A DNA stretch of 64,000 nt from Flavonifractor porci (GTDB lineage: Bacteria > Bacillota > Clostridia > Oscillospirales > Oscillospiraceae). The stretch is taken from NCBI RefSeq assembly GCF_037572415.1, contig NZ_JBBHLB010000004.1, forward strand, positions 62,001-126,000, in the 5' to 3' direction. Below the pieces are notes generated by a model. It was given only the letters and a program-made list of their open reading frames with translations, was not told the DNA's origin and did not search any database. A program made the translations under genes and the position numbers. This document shows positions 41,523 through 50,147 of this stretch, one piece after another. Positions within the stretch are counted from its first letter, which is position 1, and the number at the start of each line of letters is the position of its first letter.

Positions 41523-42101
41523 TTTTTCCTTCGTCCCCGCTTTTTCCTCCACCCCCGGAAGCGATTCGGGAAGCATCTCTGGAAACGCCCCCGAAAGCGG
41601 CCCAAATCCGCTCTCCACACCCGAGGGGGTATCCAGCCCCGCAGGCTCCCCCAAAGGCGCACACAGGGCGTTCTGGGGGCTTCTGCGGGCGGATTCCGCC
41701 AGCCGCTCCGCCACTCTCCGACGGGCGGTATCCTCCTCCAGCTGCCGGAACTGCCGCTCATAGAACGATTCCACCGCCGCCTGGATGGGGCAGATGGTGT
41801 TGAGCAGGTTTCCGTTGAGCGGCCTGCCGTCCTTGCTCCGTATCATGGTCGGCTCTGTGCGGATGAGACCTTTCTCCTTCAGGCTGCGCACATACTTGCT
41901 GACTGTGTTTTCGCACATCCCCAGCGCCTTGCCGATGGTCTTGTAGCTGGGCCAGCACTGGTAGGTTTCTCTGTCCTCGATGCTCAGCAGGTAGCAGTAG
42001 ATCGAGATCTCTGGATGACTGAGACCGATGTGAAACACTTCGTTGGGAACCAGAAAATAGTTTTTGCGGGGATCGCGTTTGGGCCACTGTTGAAACTTCA
42101 T
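41514..42101 (-). CDS. Winged-helix replication-initiator-like protein
   Basis: A 195-residue protein. Residues about 12-95 resemble the N-terminal winged-helix domain of RepA_N-type replication or helix-turn-helix proteins on Firmicute mobile elements (YFLVPNEVFHIGLSHPEIS, then SYKTIGKALGMCENTVSKYV). The remainder is low complexity, Pro/Glu-rich. It may start replication of the excised circle or act as regulator. The start follows ACAGGAGGTGCAAA. Its stop codon overlaps the candidate nick site. Confidence 0.72.
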   Translation of the reverse strand: MKFQQWPKRDPRKNYFLVPNEVFHIGLSHPEISIYCYLLSIEDRETYQCWPSYKTIGKALGMCENTVSKYVRSLKEKGLIRTEPTMIRSKDGRPLNGNLLNTICPIQAAVESFYERQFRQLEEDTARRRVAERLAESARRSPQNALCAPLGEPAGLDTPSGVESGFGPLSGAFPEMLPESLPGVEEKAGTKEKAG

Positions 42102-42163
42102 TTTGCACCTCCTGTTCTCTCTGCATTTGCAGCACGAACATCATCCACCATACAATCGCGCGC

Positions 42164-42235
42164 TCATTCTGGCATGGGTATCACCTCACCGAAGAGCAGC
42201 TGTGTATTCTCGATTGACCGTTCCTCAAAATTCAT
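42164..42235 (-). CDS. Possible 23-residue leader peptide before the replication-type gene
   Basis: ATG 42235 to a TGA at 42164 encodes a 23-residue acidic peptide (MNFEERSIENTQLLFGEV...). A second tiny frame (42151-42098) ends with its TGA overlapping the next ATG. No family evidence; could be coincidence. Confidence 0.25.
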   Translation of the reverse strand: MNFEERSIENTQLLFGEVIPMPE

Positions 42236-42298
42236 TTTGAAAATACCCCCTCACTACTTAGCCGAACCATATAGCGGGCTGACATAGAATTGACAGAA

Positions 42299-42331
42299 AA
42301 AGAGCGCCTGCCATTCGGCAGACGCTCTCGT
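42299..42331 (-). terminator. Terminator after the DUF1653/HTH gene
   Basis: 11-bp hairpin with one mismatch (GAGCGCCTGCC/GGCAGACGCTC) followed on the minus strand by TTTTTC, 16 bases beyond the stop at 42347. Confidence 0.75.
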
Positions 42332-42346
42332 CTTGATATAGGTGTA

Positions 42347-43048
42347 TCAAGTTGTTTTGGGCCGTAGGCGACAGATCCCGTCCGCTTCATCCCGCTCTTT
42401 CAGCAGCTGCGCCAGCGCGGTGAGCAGCTTCTTTTGCAGGTAGTCCACGCTGCCGCGGTTCAGCTGATGGGCTTCCGCGTACTTGCGGATGGACAGACCT
42501 TTTATGAACCGTTCCTGGAAATACGGTTGGTGATCCTGCAGCACCGTCTTCAGCGCGTTGTCCAGAAACTGAATGTCCTCTTTCAGTTTGGCAAAGTCAC
42601 TTCGGGTGATGGCGGCATACCGCTTCTCGTTCATGCAGAGACGATACTTGGCCGAATCGAAACGATAGTTCTCGCAGAGGTCTTTGGCGTATGCGAGGTA
42701 GGTGGGCGCGGTTTGATAGACGCGGGAGTCGTATTCCGCATCCCGCTCCACGCTCTTTTTGCGAATCGGCCCGCGCATACCGTCCTCGGCAAGATTGGAG
42801 ATGACTGCCTCGGTGATTTTCATATTGGTGACCCGCTTGTACCTGGCCTTCCGCTCGCCGTCTATCTCTACGAACGCACAGAAGGATTTCTTGCTCAGTG
42901 TGAAGTACTGCGGAACCTCAGAAAAAGAATAGGAGCGCAGGATGACCGTCTCCTCACCGGTTTCAGCATCCTCAGCCGCCGTGACCAGATAGATCAGCTT
43001 GCCGTCATACCGCCGGTAGTACCCTGCCCGGATTTTTCTGTCTGCCAT
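42347..43048 (-). CDS. Element-encoded protein with DUF1653-like N-terminus and sigma/HTH-like C-terminus
   Basis: A 233-residue protein. Residues 1-60 resemble DUF1653 (GYYRRYDGKLIYLVTAAEDAETGEE...VILRSYS). The C-terminal about 70 residues look like a sigma region 4-type HTH (FIKGLSIRKYAEAHQLNRGS). It has its own strong promoter and terminator, so it is a single-gene unit. Likely a DNA-binding regulator of element genes; I know of no characterised member. Confidence 0.65.
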   Translation of the reverse strand: MADRKIRAGYYRRYDGKLIYLVTAAEDAETGEETVILRSYSFSEVPQYFTLSKKSFCAFVEIDGERKARYKRVTNMKITEAVISNLAEDGMRGPIRKKSVERDAEYDSRVYQTAPTYLAYAKDLCENYRFDSAKYRLCMNEKRYAAITRSDFAKLKEDIQFLDNALKTVLQDHQPYFQERFIKGLSIRKYAEAHQLNRGSVDYLQKKLLTALAQLLKERDEADGICRLRPKTT

Positions 43049-43079
43049 CTGGTCACCTCACATTTGTTTTCTTACCCTC

Positions 43080-43108
43080 AGTATAGCGGAGCACAGAACT
43101 GCTGTAAA
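43080..43108 (-). promoter_or_regulatory. Promoter for the DUF1653/HTH gene
   Basis: Minus-strand TTTACA (43108-43103) and TATACT (43085-43080) with a 17-base spacer, about 35 bases before the start at 43048. Confidence 0.8.
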
Positions 43109-43217
43109 TGGCGGAGTCTTTTCTTTGTTTTATTCTCCCGCAAAATTTGAGGGTGGCTTACTGTGGCAGTCATCTACCCAGGTCATTTGCTTCATGAATC
43201 ATACTCAATCAGCCTTT

Positions 43218-43601
43218 TTACGACTCCGTCTCATAGGGCCAGGTGCTGATACCACCGAATTCGTAGATGTTGGTGTAGCCCAACTCGGCCAGCGCGGAGG
43301 AGGCAGTCTTACTGCGGTTTCCGCTACGGCAATAGACCAGCACCGTGGAATCCTTGTCAGGAATCACCTCGGCGGCAGTTGTTTCGTCAATGCTACCCAC
43401 CGGCAGCAGGACAGCGCCGGGAATGTGGCCACTGTCGTACTCGTCCTGCTCCCGCACATCCAGAATGATGACCTCCTGGGAGTCCATCATCTCTTTGGCT
43501 TCTTCCTGGGTGATTTGCTGGTAGGAGCCGTCTGCGGCATTCCCGCCGCATCCGGCCAGCAACAGCAAAAGTGAAATGAGTAGGGGTAAGATTCGTTTCA
43601 T
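43218..43601 (-). CDS. Rhodanese-domain lipoprotein
   Basis: The 127-residue secreted protein has lipobox LAGC (Cys18) and a single rhodanese domain: LDVREQDEYDSGHIPGA, then the active-site loop VYCRSGNRS. It would act as a surface thiosulfate or persulfide sulfurtransferase (PspE/GlpE-like). It overlaps the SGNH hydrolase gene by 4 bases (ATGA), so the two are coupled. It is the last gene of the long leftward run. Confidence 0.9.
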   Translation of the reverse strand: MKRILPLLISLLLLLAGCGGNAADGSYQQITQEEAKEMMDSQEVIILDVREQDEYDSGHIPGAVLLPVGSIDETTAAEVIPDKDSTVLVYCRSGNRSKTASSALAELGYTNIYEFGGISTWPYETES

Positions 43602-44131
43602 TTGAGTTCCTCCAGAAGTTTGGCGGCAAAGGCTTTATGCCCTTGCCCTGTGAAGTGTACGCCGTCATAGGCCAGAGGGATGTCCCATCTTCCGGCATCG
43701 GCAAAGCGGATACCCATTTGCTTCGCCAGGTCCTGACAGAGCCGGGCGAAAGTGCGGGAGTCATCAATGAGCTGTTGGCTGGGTACCCACGCGCCCAAGG
43801 CCACCGGCGGCGGTGCAATCAGCAGGATCTTGCTTCGATCCATGGATATGCCGACGAGGAACCTCTCCAGTCGCTCGGCGGCCTGCTCTGGGCTTCGCCC
43901 CTGGAGCAGATCATTGGTTCCCAGCATGACGATCAGCAGATCTGTGTCAGCAGGAAAGGTGGGAGCCGCAACCGGAATTTCCCGGCCATTCTGTCCCATG
44001 TTGCACACCGTCCAGCCGGTTTCGGCAGCCAGAATATCCACCCAACGACAGCCCGCGTCATAACGCCCGCCGAAATAGCCCCGGGGATCATATCCGTAGG
44101 TATTGGAGTCGCCGAAGCAGATGACGTTCAT
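43598..44131 (-). CDS. SGNH/GDSL-family hydrolase
   Basis: A 177-residue esterase/lipase-fold enzyme without signal peptide, so cytoplasmic. Block I GDSNTYG (Ser9), block III Asn in LGTNDLLQG, block V DGVHFTGQGH. It resembles arylesterase/TesA-like enzymes acting on acyl or acetyl esters. It sits 38 bases beyond the helicase gene in the same direction. Its link to the defence genes is unknown. Confidence 0.88.
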   Translation of the reverse strand: MNVICFGDSNTYGYDPRGYFGGRYDAGCRWVDILAAETGWTVCNMGQNGREIPVAAPTFPADTDLLIVMLGTNDLLQGRSPEQAAERLERFLVGISMDRSKILLIAPPPVALGAWVPSQQLIDDSRTFARLCQDLAKQMGIRFADAGRWDIPLAYDGVHFTGQGHKAFAAKLLEELK

Positions 44132-44169
44132 CTTGTCTTCCCTCTTCTCTGCATGATATCGATGTTCTA

Positions 44170-46686
44170 TCAGTTGTTGGAAACTGCCGCCAACAGCGCC
44201 TGCTCCATGCGCTCTTTCTCGCCGCTACCATCCGTCCGAAGCCGAAGCAGCGGAATCCCGCACCGCGCAAAAATCCGGTTTTTCTTTTCATCCCTGTCCG
44301 CCTGGATGCTCCCTTCGGCATGGAAAGCGGCACCGTCTACCTCTATGGCCAGCAGAGGCGATTTGTCCATCCGGCGGAACAAGAGAAAGTCCACATGGGT
44401 CAAGGGATTGCGGGCGTACACAGTTTCTTCCTCCGTCAATATGGAGTAGTCTTTCACCAGATTGACCAGGGACACATGGGCTGCGCAGTCCACAAAAGAA
44501 AACTCTGCTTTTTGAAGGATATTCTGGATCACAGCATAGGCAAGATTTTCCGAGTCGTACTCTGAAACTCGCCCGTGCTTTTTCAAAAAGGCCCGCCGCT
44601 GCTCAGCATACCCCTGATAGAGCAGATCGAAAACGGAGTACACCGCGCTCTCAATCACCGCACAGTTGTTGTACTCAATGTAACGGGCCAGATCGCCGTA
44701 GTTGGTTCGGTCATTCTGCGAGTCCTGGGAAGTAACGACGGTCAGGGACTTAACTGCACGGGACACCGCTACGTTCAGCATCCGTGGATCATCCACAAAG
44801 CCCGTAATGACATTGTCCACGGAAGCCAGGACGATGGCATCCTTCTCTCGGCCCTGGAACTTATGGACGGTAGCCACTTCCAATTCCTTGCCCAGCTGCA
44901 TTTTGATTGCTGCCACCTGGTCCCGGTACGGCGTGATGATGCCAATACTCCCATATCCCTGTCTTTCCAGGCTGGGAAGAACCTCCTGCCGGATCACATC
45001 AATTTGTCTTTGGTTCAGGTGACCACGGGCGTGGTTGCCGGGTGCTGTCCGGTACATGGTAAGGACATCCGGCTCTTCATGATCCTCTGTCATGACGATG
45101 AGCTTCCCACCATAGAATTTCTGGTTGCAGAAATTGATTATTTTGGGATGGCAGCGATAGTGTTCCCGCAGAAGAACGGTAGGAGCCTCCGGCCATGCAG
45201 CAATCGCAGAGGAGAGCAGACTGTGAGCGGTGAAATGATAAGTTTCCGAGAGGGAATACCGTGCCCAGATTTCCTCGCTTTTCTGAATGTTCTGGCTGTC
45301 CAGCACATTAGGGAGCTGCTGGAGATCGCCTACAATGACGATGTTCTTGGCGCTGGCGAAGGCAAGTACGCCGGTGGCCAGATCCACCTGAGAAGCCTCA
45401 TCCACGATGAGATAATCGTAGGTATGCTCAAAGTTCAAGGTGCCCTTGATGGAGTAGGTCGTGCTCAGGATTACCGGGTATTCCCGATTGAATTCCTGGG
45501 ATCTTCCCCGGAAATCCCGTATTTCAAAACATTTGCGAGGCTCCTGCCAATGGAACTTTTCACTCAGTTCCGCCCGGAATAACCGCAGAGACTTTTCCGT
45601 CAGTTCCTCCATCTTTTTATCAAAGGCATACTGCTCCAGCTTCTTCTCCAGTTGAGCCCGCTCTTCCATCAATTCCTGCCGGCGCACCACATAGAATTGC
45701 CGCTGGAGATACGGGATCACCAGTTCCGGCGCCTGGAGGAACACTTTCAGCGCACTGCGGTTGAATCGAAACAGGATGGATATCTTCTGGAGCAGACCCA
45801 ATTTACTTTCCAGCTGAGCATGCTGTTCATACTCTAACCAGAGGGACAAAATCTTTTGAGAGGAGAGCCCTTTCACCTCATCTTTGGGTGCCTGGGCATA
45901 GGTGCTGTAGTACTCACCGAAATAGTGCTGCTCCGGCGTCAGCTGCAGAAGTTCCTGCTCAATGGCGGCAATGCGGTTCTTCCCGTTGAGCATCTCGCTG
46001 AGTTCTTTGGAGAGCTCCGTCACCACTTGGTCCAGCTGGGACTTCTCCTCCGGTTCCAGGACCCACGCCGACATATCGGGATATCGGCCCGTCTGTGCCT
46101 CCAGAAAATAATCCTTATTGGCACGGCTCCCCAGAAAAGCGGTCAGGAAAGAAAGACCCTTCTTCTCCAGTTTTTCCGCCACATTCAAGGTGGCGGAGTT
46201 GTTGTTGGAGACAACGGCCACGGTCTGGCCGTTTCGGACCGCATTGGCGATGATATTCAGAATGGTCTGTGTCTTTCCGGTACCGGGAGGCCCCTGGATA
46301 ATGCTGACCTGGGAGGAAAGGGCGTTCTCCACCGCTGTTTTCTGGCTCTGATTCAGGCCAAAGGGGTAGATGACTGCCTCGGGAAGCGCCCGCACCGCAG
46401 GTTTCTTGGAAGAATCCAGGTAGCAGGAGAGAACGGTTGCGTCGCTGACGCTTTTAACCCGCTCGTACTGGGCGCTCAGGATAGCCTCATGCTTTTTGTT
46501 ATAGCTGTGCCTCCATGTTCCAATACACATGAGATAGATGGCATTGAGATCCTGGAAGTCCAGTGTGGCTTCATCCACATCACGATAAGCGGACACAATC
46601 GTGCGCACCAGTTCATAGCTGCCATCATGCACGTCAGGTGACAGTTCCGGGGTGCTTTTCAGTTTTTTCAATATCTCTTGATTCAT
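44170..46686 (-). CDS. SF1 (Dna2/Upf1-like) helicase with C-terminal DUF2726-type nuclease domain
   Basis: An 838-residue protein. Walker A GPPGTGKT lies at 132-139, the helicase core is split by a coiled-coil insert (about 210-380), then VDEASQVD (Walker B), GDLQQLPNV, and VHKFQGREKDAI with VAVSRA near the end of the core. The last 120 residues contain HVDFLLFRR...LAIEVDG...KKNRIF, a PD-(D/E)xK fold of the DUF2726 type. This joins an unwinding motor to a DNA nuclease, as in many anti-phage proteins. The start overlaps the stop of the upstream SF2 helicase gene (ATGA), implying they work together. Confidence 0.82.
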   Translation of the reverse strand: MNQEILKKLKSTPELSPDVHDGSYELVRTIVSAYRDVDEATLDFQDLNAIYLMCIGTWRHSYNKKHEAILSAQYERVKSVSDATVLSCYLDSSKKPAVRALPEAVIYPFGLNQSQKTAVENALSSQVSIIQGPPGTGKTQTILNIIANAVRNGQTVAVVSNNNSATLNVAEKLEKKGLSFLTAFLGSRANKDYFLEAQTGRYPDMSAWVLEPEEKSQLDQVVTELSKELSEMLNGKNRIAAIEQELLQLTPEQHYFGEYYSTYAQAPKDEVKGLSSQKILSLWLEYEQHAQLESKLGLLQKISILFRFNRSALKVFLQAPELVIPYLQRQFYVVRRQELMEERAQLEKKLEQYAFDKKMEELTEKSLRLFRAELSEKFHWQEPRKCFEIRDFRGRSQEFNREYPVILSTTYSIKGTLNFEHTYDYLIVDEASQVDLATGVLAFASAKNIVIVGDLQQLPNVLDSQNIQKSEEIWARYSLSETYHFTAHSLLSSAIAAWPEAPTVLLREHYRCHPKIINFCNQKFYGGKLIVMTEDHEEPDVLTMYRTAPGNHARGHLNQRQIDVIRQEVLPSLERQGYGSIGIITPYRDQVAAIKMQLGKELEVATVHKFQGREKDAIVLASVDNVITGFVDDPRMLNVAVSRAVKSLTVVTSQDSQNDRTNYGDLARYIEYNNCAVIESAVYSVFDLLYQGYAEQRRAFLKKHGRVSEYDSENLAYAVIQNILQKAEFSFVDCAAHVSLVNLVKDYSILTEEETVYARNPLTHVDFLLFRRMDKSPLLAIEVDGAAFHAEGSIQADRDEKKNRIFARCGIPLLRLRTDGSGEKERMEQALLAAVSNN

Positions 46687-48974
46687 TTGAGGTCACCCTC
46701 CGTTTGTGCGATCTGGAATCGGCCATAATACTGCTCCAGTTTCTCATCGCAAATCCGCTCTATTTCCTGCTTTTCCTCCCGGGTCAGCTTCTTCCAGACG
46801 GACTCGTCCACCTGGATCACGCCCAGAGTCTTGGTGTGGTGGAGCATCTGCATATCCTCAAACCGTTTGAAGGGGTTGGACAGGATATTCCGCTGGGCCT
46901 GAGCGTCGGTATAGCCGCCCTTGGCGTAGATGCTGTTGGCCTTCTCCACCACCAGCCCAGCCGCCCGGCGGGCCTCGTAGAATTCCCGGAAGTAGGCGAC
47001 GATGTCGTTGAGCTTCACCCGGCCCTTGTCATCGGCGAACAGCAGTACCGCTTTGAGCAGCACCGGCTTGTAGGAGTAACTCATATCCATCTGCCGCACC
47101 ATATCCAGAAACAGCTCCTTGCGGTTGGAGTCGTCGATGAGGGTCCAGCCGTACTGCTCGGCATACTTCTGGAGTGTCTCCTCTTTGAAATACTTGAAGG
47201 TCCGGTGCTCACTTATGGGTACTACCAGATCAGGCACCAGAAGGCCCTCTCGGACGTACCGCTCGATGGTCTCCGTCTGCACATCCACCCGGCGGACAAA
47301 CTCCATCTGGGAGATCATGCCTGCGGCCTCCTCCTGCCAGTTGAAGATGTCCACCAACTCGTAGTCCAGGGCATCCACCGGCCAGTCGATGAGGGCATCC
47401 GGGCGCTCGCCCCGGTCGTAGAGGCCCTGTTCAGCGGCTTTCTGCCCCTTGGTGCCCAGCACCAGAGCGCCAGGCTTGTACTCCTTCAGTCGGAACAGCC
47501 GGTGCATGGAGTAGGGCATATTGTACTGGCTGGCGTTGTCCACGAAATCAAACACCATCAGACTTTCCTTGCCGGGGGACAGTCGCATCCCGCGGCCCAG
47601 TTGCTGGGTATAGAGTACCTTGGACATGGTGGGGCGGGCCATAAACAGCACTTCCGTGGCCGGGCAGTCCCAGCCCTCGTTGAGCAGGTCACAGGCGCAC
47701 AGCACCTTGATTTCACCCTTCTCAAACCGGGCCAGCACCTCCCGGCGGTCACTGGCTTTGCTCTCGCCGGAGACCGCCTCGGCGGCCACACCAGCGTCGT
47801 GTAGCCGCCCGGCGATTTCATGAGCGTGCTTGACGGAGGCGCAGAAGATGACGGTCCGCTTGTCCTTCACATACTGGAGCCAAGTGTCTACAATGAGCTG
47901 GTTGCGCTCCGGCACATAGATTTTGCTCTCCAAATCCCGGATGTTGTACTGGACGCTGTTGAAGCGAACCTTAGTCAGATCAATGTTGGTGTGGATGCGA
48001 ATGCACCGCACCGGCACCAGCTCGCCGATTTCCACGGCGGTCTGGATGTCCAGCTTGTGGGCGGTATTCTTGAATATCTCTAAGATGTTCTTATCGTCGG
48101 CCCGCTCCGGCGTGGCGGTCAGGCCCAGGGTGAATTCTGGCGTGAAATAGGACAGGACCTTCTGATATGTATCGGCAGAGGCGTGATGGGCCTCGTCCAC
48201 GATGATGTAACCGAAGTCATCCGGCTTGAACCGCTCCAGATTCAGAGCCACACTCTGAATGCTGCCGCAGACCACGAAGGCGTTGCCCTGCTTCATACTC
48301 TCCACATAGCGGCCCACCGTGGCCCGGGGCCACAGTTCCCGGAAGGTCTTGGTAGCCTGATCCACCAGCTCCACAGTGTGGGCCAGGAATAGTGTGCGCT
48401 TGCCGAAACGTTTGGCATCCATGACAGCGGTCACCGTCTTGCCGGTGCCGGTGGCGTGGTAGAGCAGGGCAATGGTCTCGAAGTTGCAGCGCATCTCCTC
48501 CAGAGCCGCCAGGGCCTGCTTCTGGTGCTCCTTCAGTTCCAACTGGGAGCCGTCCAGGGATTTGCCCCGCTGGGTGGGGAGGTAGTCCTCAATCTCCCTG
48601 AAGCTTGGGTGTTGGCCCAGGAATACCCGCAGCTCGTCCTTGACGGTCTCGGGCTGCTGCTGCATCTGCCGCACCGCCCAGCGGTACACATCCCAGCCCA
48701 GATAGATCATGCTGTTCTGTTTGAGCAGGTCGTCGTAGAACTTGTTCTGAGAGACCAGCTTGGGGTTGTGAGAGGCCTCATCGTCAATCTCAATGGCCAC
48801 CTTACGCCCGCTGTTTTCAATCAGGAAGTCGGCAAACCGGCTGTTCTGGTAGATGTCAGAGAAGGGATACTGGGAGTAGAGATAGCCAGCCTTCTCAGCA
48901 CCGAAGGTGTCGGAGAATAGTTCGATGAACAAATCCTCAGCACTGCTGCCGGAGGCGGAGCGGTAGGTAGGCAT
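46683..48974 (-). CDS. SF2 DEAD/DEAH helicase with N-terminal restriction-endonuclease-like domain
   Basis: About 763 residues from ATG 48974 (GAGGTG upstream; a GTG at 48983 is less likely). The N-terminal about 125 residues form a DUF559/Vsr-like nuclease: RFADFLIENSGRKVAIEIDD gives the D...ExD pattern and IYLGWDVYRW the terminal strand. Then come SF2 motifs: HATGTGKT, IIVDEAHHA, LTATPERAD, and QQLGRGMR (motif VI). The C-terminal 250 residues are helical and unknown. The architecture recalls type III/IV restriction subunits. Coupled to the SF1 helicase-nuclease gene. Confidence 0.82.
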   Translation of the reverse strand: MPTYRSASGSSAEDLFIELFSDTFGAEKAGYLYSQYPFSDIYQNSRFADFLIENSGRKVAIEIDDEASHNPKLVSQNKFYDDLLKQNSMIYLGWDVYRWAVRQMQQQPETVKDELRVFLGQHPSFREIEDYLPTQRGKSLDGSQLELKEHQKQALAALEEMRCNFETIALLYHATGTGKTVTAVMDAKRFGKRTLFLAHTVELVDQATKTFRELWPRATVGRYVESMKQGNAFVVCGSIQSVALNLERFKPDDFGYIIVDEAHHASADTYQKVLSYFTPEFTLGLTATPERADDKNILEIFKNTAHKLDIQTAVEIGELVPVRCIRIHTNIDLTKVRFNSVQYNIRDLESKIYVPERNQLIVDTWLQYVKDKRTVIFCASVKHAHEIAGRLHDAGVAAEAVSGESKASDRREVLARFEKGEIKVLCACDLLNEGWDCPATEVLFMARPTMSKVLYTQQLGRGMRLSPGKESLMVFDFVDNASQYNMPYSMHRLFRLKEYKPGALVLGTKGQKAAEQGLYDRGERPDALIDWPVDALDYELVDIFNWQEEAAGMISQMEFVRRVDVQTETIERYVREGLLVPDLVVPISEHRTFKYFKEETLQKYAEQYGWTLIDDSNRKELFLDMVRQMDMSYSYKPVLLKAVLLFADDKGRVKLNDIVAYFREFYEARRAAGLVVEKANSIYAKGGYTDAQAQRNILSNPFKRFEDMQMLHHTKTLGVIQVDESVWKKLTREEKQEIERICDEKLEQYYGRFQIAQTEGDLK

Positions 48975-48984
48975 GGAGGTCACC

Positions 48985-49443
48985 TCACATTATTTGCTTT
49001 AGTCGTTCAGATTGCGGGACTCTTGTTTGAAGTTGCCGCAGTTTGGCCAGAGAAATAGGGCGCTGACCATTTTTCTGCATTTTCCCGCAATGCTCCCAGG
49101 CCAGTTTGCCGGGCCCATTGTACTCCTCGGAAAAAGTGCCGTCTTTATGTATCTTCAGCACGAGCAGCCATTCCGGCTCACTGGAAATAGCAATACGATT
49201 AATTTGTGTTGCTTTGATCTGAACCAGGCGTCCATCGGGGGCTTGTCCATCATGTGTTTTCTCCGATGCTTCGAATAGCTTTAGTCCATAGCAACAGGCT
49301 GCCAGAGCTTCACCAATACTCCCAATCATATGGCCGTCTGGCGTATAGTGCCTTCCAGGAAACAGGGCTTCCAGTTCCTGAGATATGCTGTAAAGTATTT
49401 TTATCTTTTCTGCAACTAAATCCTGGATCGCTGAACCGCTCAT
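48985..49443 (-). CDS. PD-(D/E)xK-like small protein (possibly DUF6998)
   Basis: A 152-residue protein. GSIGEALAACCYGLKL, followed by THDGQAPDGRLVQIKAT, gives a Glu, Asp and QxK set in the order of restriction-endonuclease-like folds. The family name DUF6998 is from memory and uncertain. It overlaps the MazG-like gene by 4 bases and lies 10 bases before the nuclease-SF2 helicase, so it is part of this cluster. Possible nuclease or target-recognition subunit. Confidence 0.62.
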   Translation of the reverse strand: MSGSAIQDLVAEKIKILYSISQELEALFPGRHYTPDGHMIGSIGEALAACCYGLKLFEASEKTHDGQAPDGRLVQIKATQINRIAISSEPEWLLVLKIHKDGTFSEEYNGPGKLAWEHCGKMQKNGQRPISLAKLRQLQTRVPQSERLKQIM

Positions 49444-49757
49444 CCCTGCACTTCCTTCAGCAAGATTTTCTTCTCAAATCCGCCGCGCCTGGTTGCTTTG
49501 TCTGACCGTACCTGCTCCAGTTTTTCCAATGTCCAACCACGTGCCTTCACGACAGCCTGCATGACCTCCAGAAGGTCAGCCAGTTCTTCCAAAGATTTGC
49601 TCTCCTGATATTCTGCCAGTTCCTCGTTCAGCTTCTGGTCCAGAAGGGATATGTAATTCTCATCAGAAAGCGTTTCACAGACGCAGGTTTTCCCATCAGC
49701 TTCGATGATTTCTGGGATGCGGTCACGCACCAGTTTGTGATAGGTTTTAGTAGGCAT
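49440..49757 (-). CDS. MazG/HisE-like nucleoside triphosphate pyrophosphohydrolase
   Basis: A 105-residue all-alpha NTP-PPase. YHKLVRDRIPEII at the N-terminus, then EELAEY and EELADLLEV supply the EExxE...ExxD metal site. Enzymes of this type hydrolyse non-canonical or excess nucleoside triphosphates. It overlaps mutT-like upstream (11 bp) and the PD-(D/E)xK gene downstream (4 bp). Confidence 0.85.
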   Translation of the reverse strand: MPTKTYHKLVRDRIPEIIEADGKTCVCETLSDENYISLLDQKLNEELAEYQESKSLEELADLLEVMQAVVKARGWTLEKLEQVRSDKATRRGGFEKKILLKEVQG

Positions 49758-50130
49758 CTTTTAGCCTCCGTAAGATTTCTACATCCGCTGGGCAGAACGT
49801 AAATTGATCAATCTCATCCACCGTGATCCAGCGGATGTCATTGTGCTCAAGTTTCTGGGGGACGCCCTCCCGGATGGCAGCATGGAACAGTGTCAAATGA
49901 ACTGTCAGATCCGGGTATTCGTGAACCACATCCATGAACACTTCGCCCACATTCAGCGTGACGGCCAGCTCCTCCTGACATTCCCGAATGAGCGCCTGTT
50001 CCTTGGTTTCGCCTGGCTCTACCTTGCCACCTACAAACTCCCACAGCAGCCCTCTGGCCTTGTGGGCCGGGCGCTGGCAAATCATAAACTTATCCTGATC
50101 CCAGATCAGCGCAGCTACTACTTCTGTCAT
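49747..50130 (-). CDS. NUDIX hydrolase, MutT-type (deoxy)nucleoside triphosphate pyrophosphohydrolase
   Basis: The 127-residue Nudix protein has the full box GGKVEPGETKEQALIRECQE followed by EL. Likely cleaves modified (d)NTPs such as 8-oxo-dGTP, 5-methyl- or hydroxymethyl-dCTP to monophosphates. From memory, MutT-like genes are frequent neighbours of PLD-helicase-DUF3427 genes such as the one at 50709. ATG 50130 is preferred to GTG 50139, as GAGG then precedes the start. Confidence 0.88.
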   Translation of the reverse strand: MTEVVAALIWDQDKFMICQRPAHKARGLLWEFVGGKVEPGETKEQALIRECQEELAVTLNVGEVFMDVVHEYPDLTVHLTLFHAAIREGVPQKLEHNDIRWITVDEIDQFTFCPADVEILRRLKDAY

Positions 50131-50147
50131 TGACCTCACCTTTGGCT

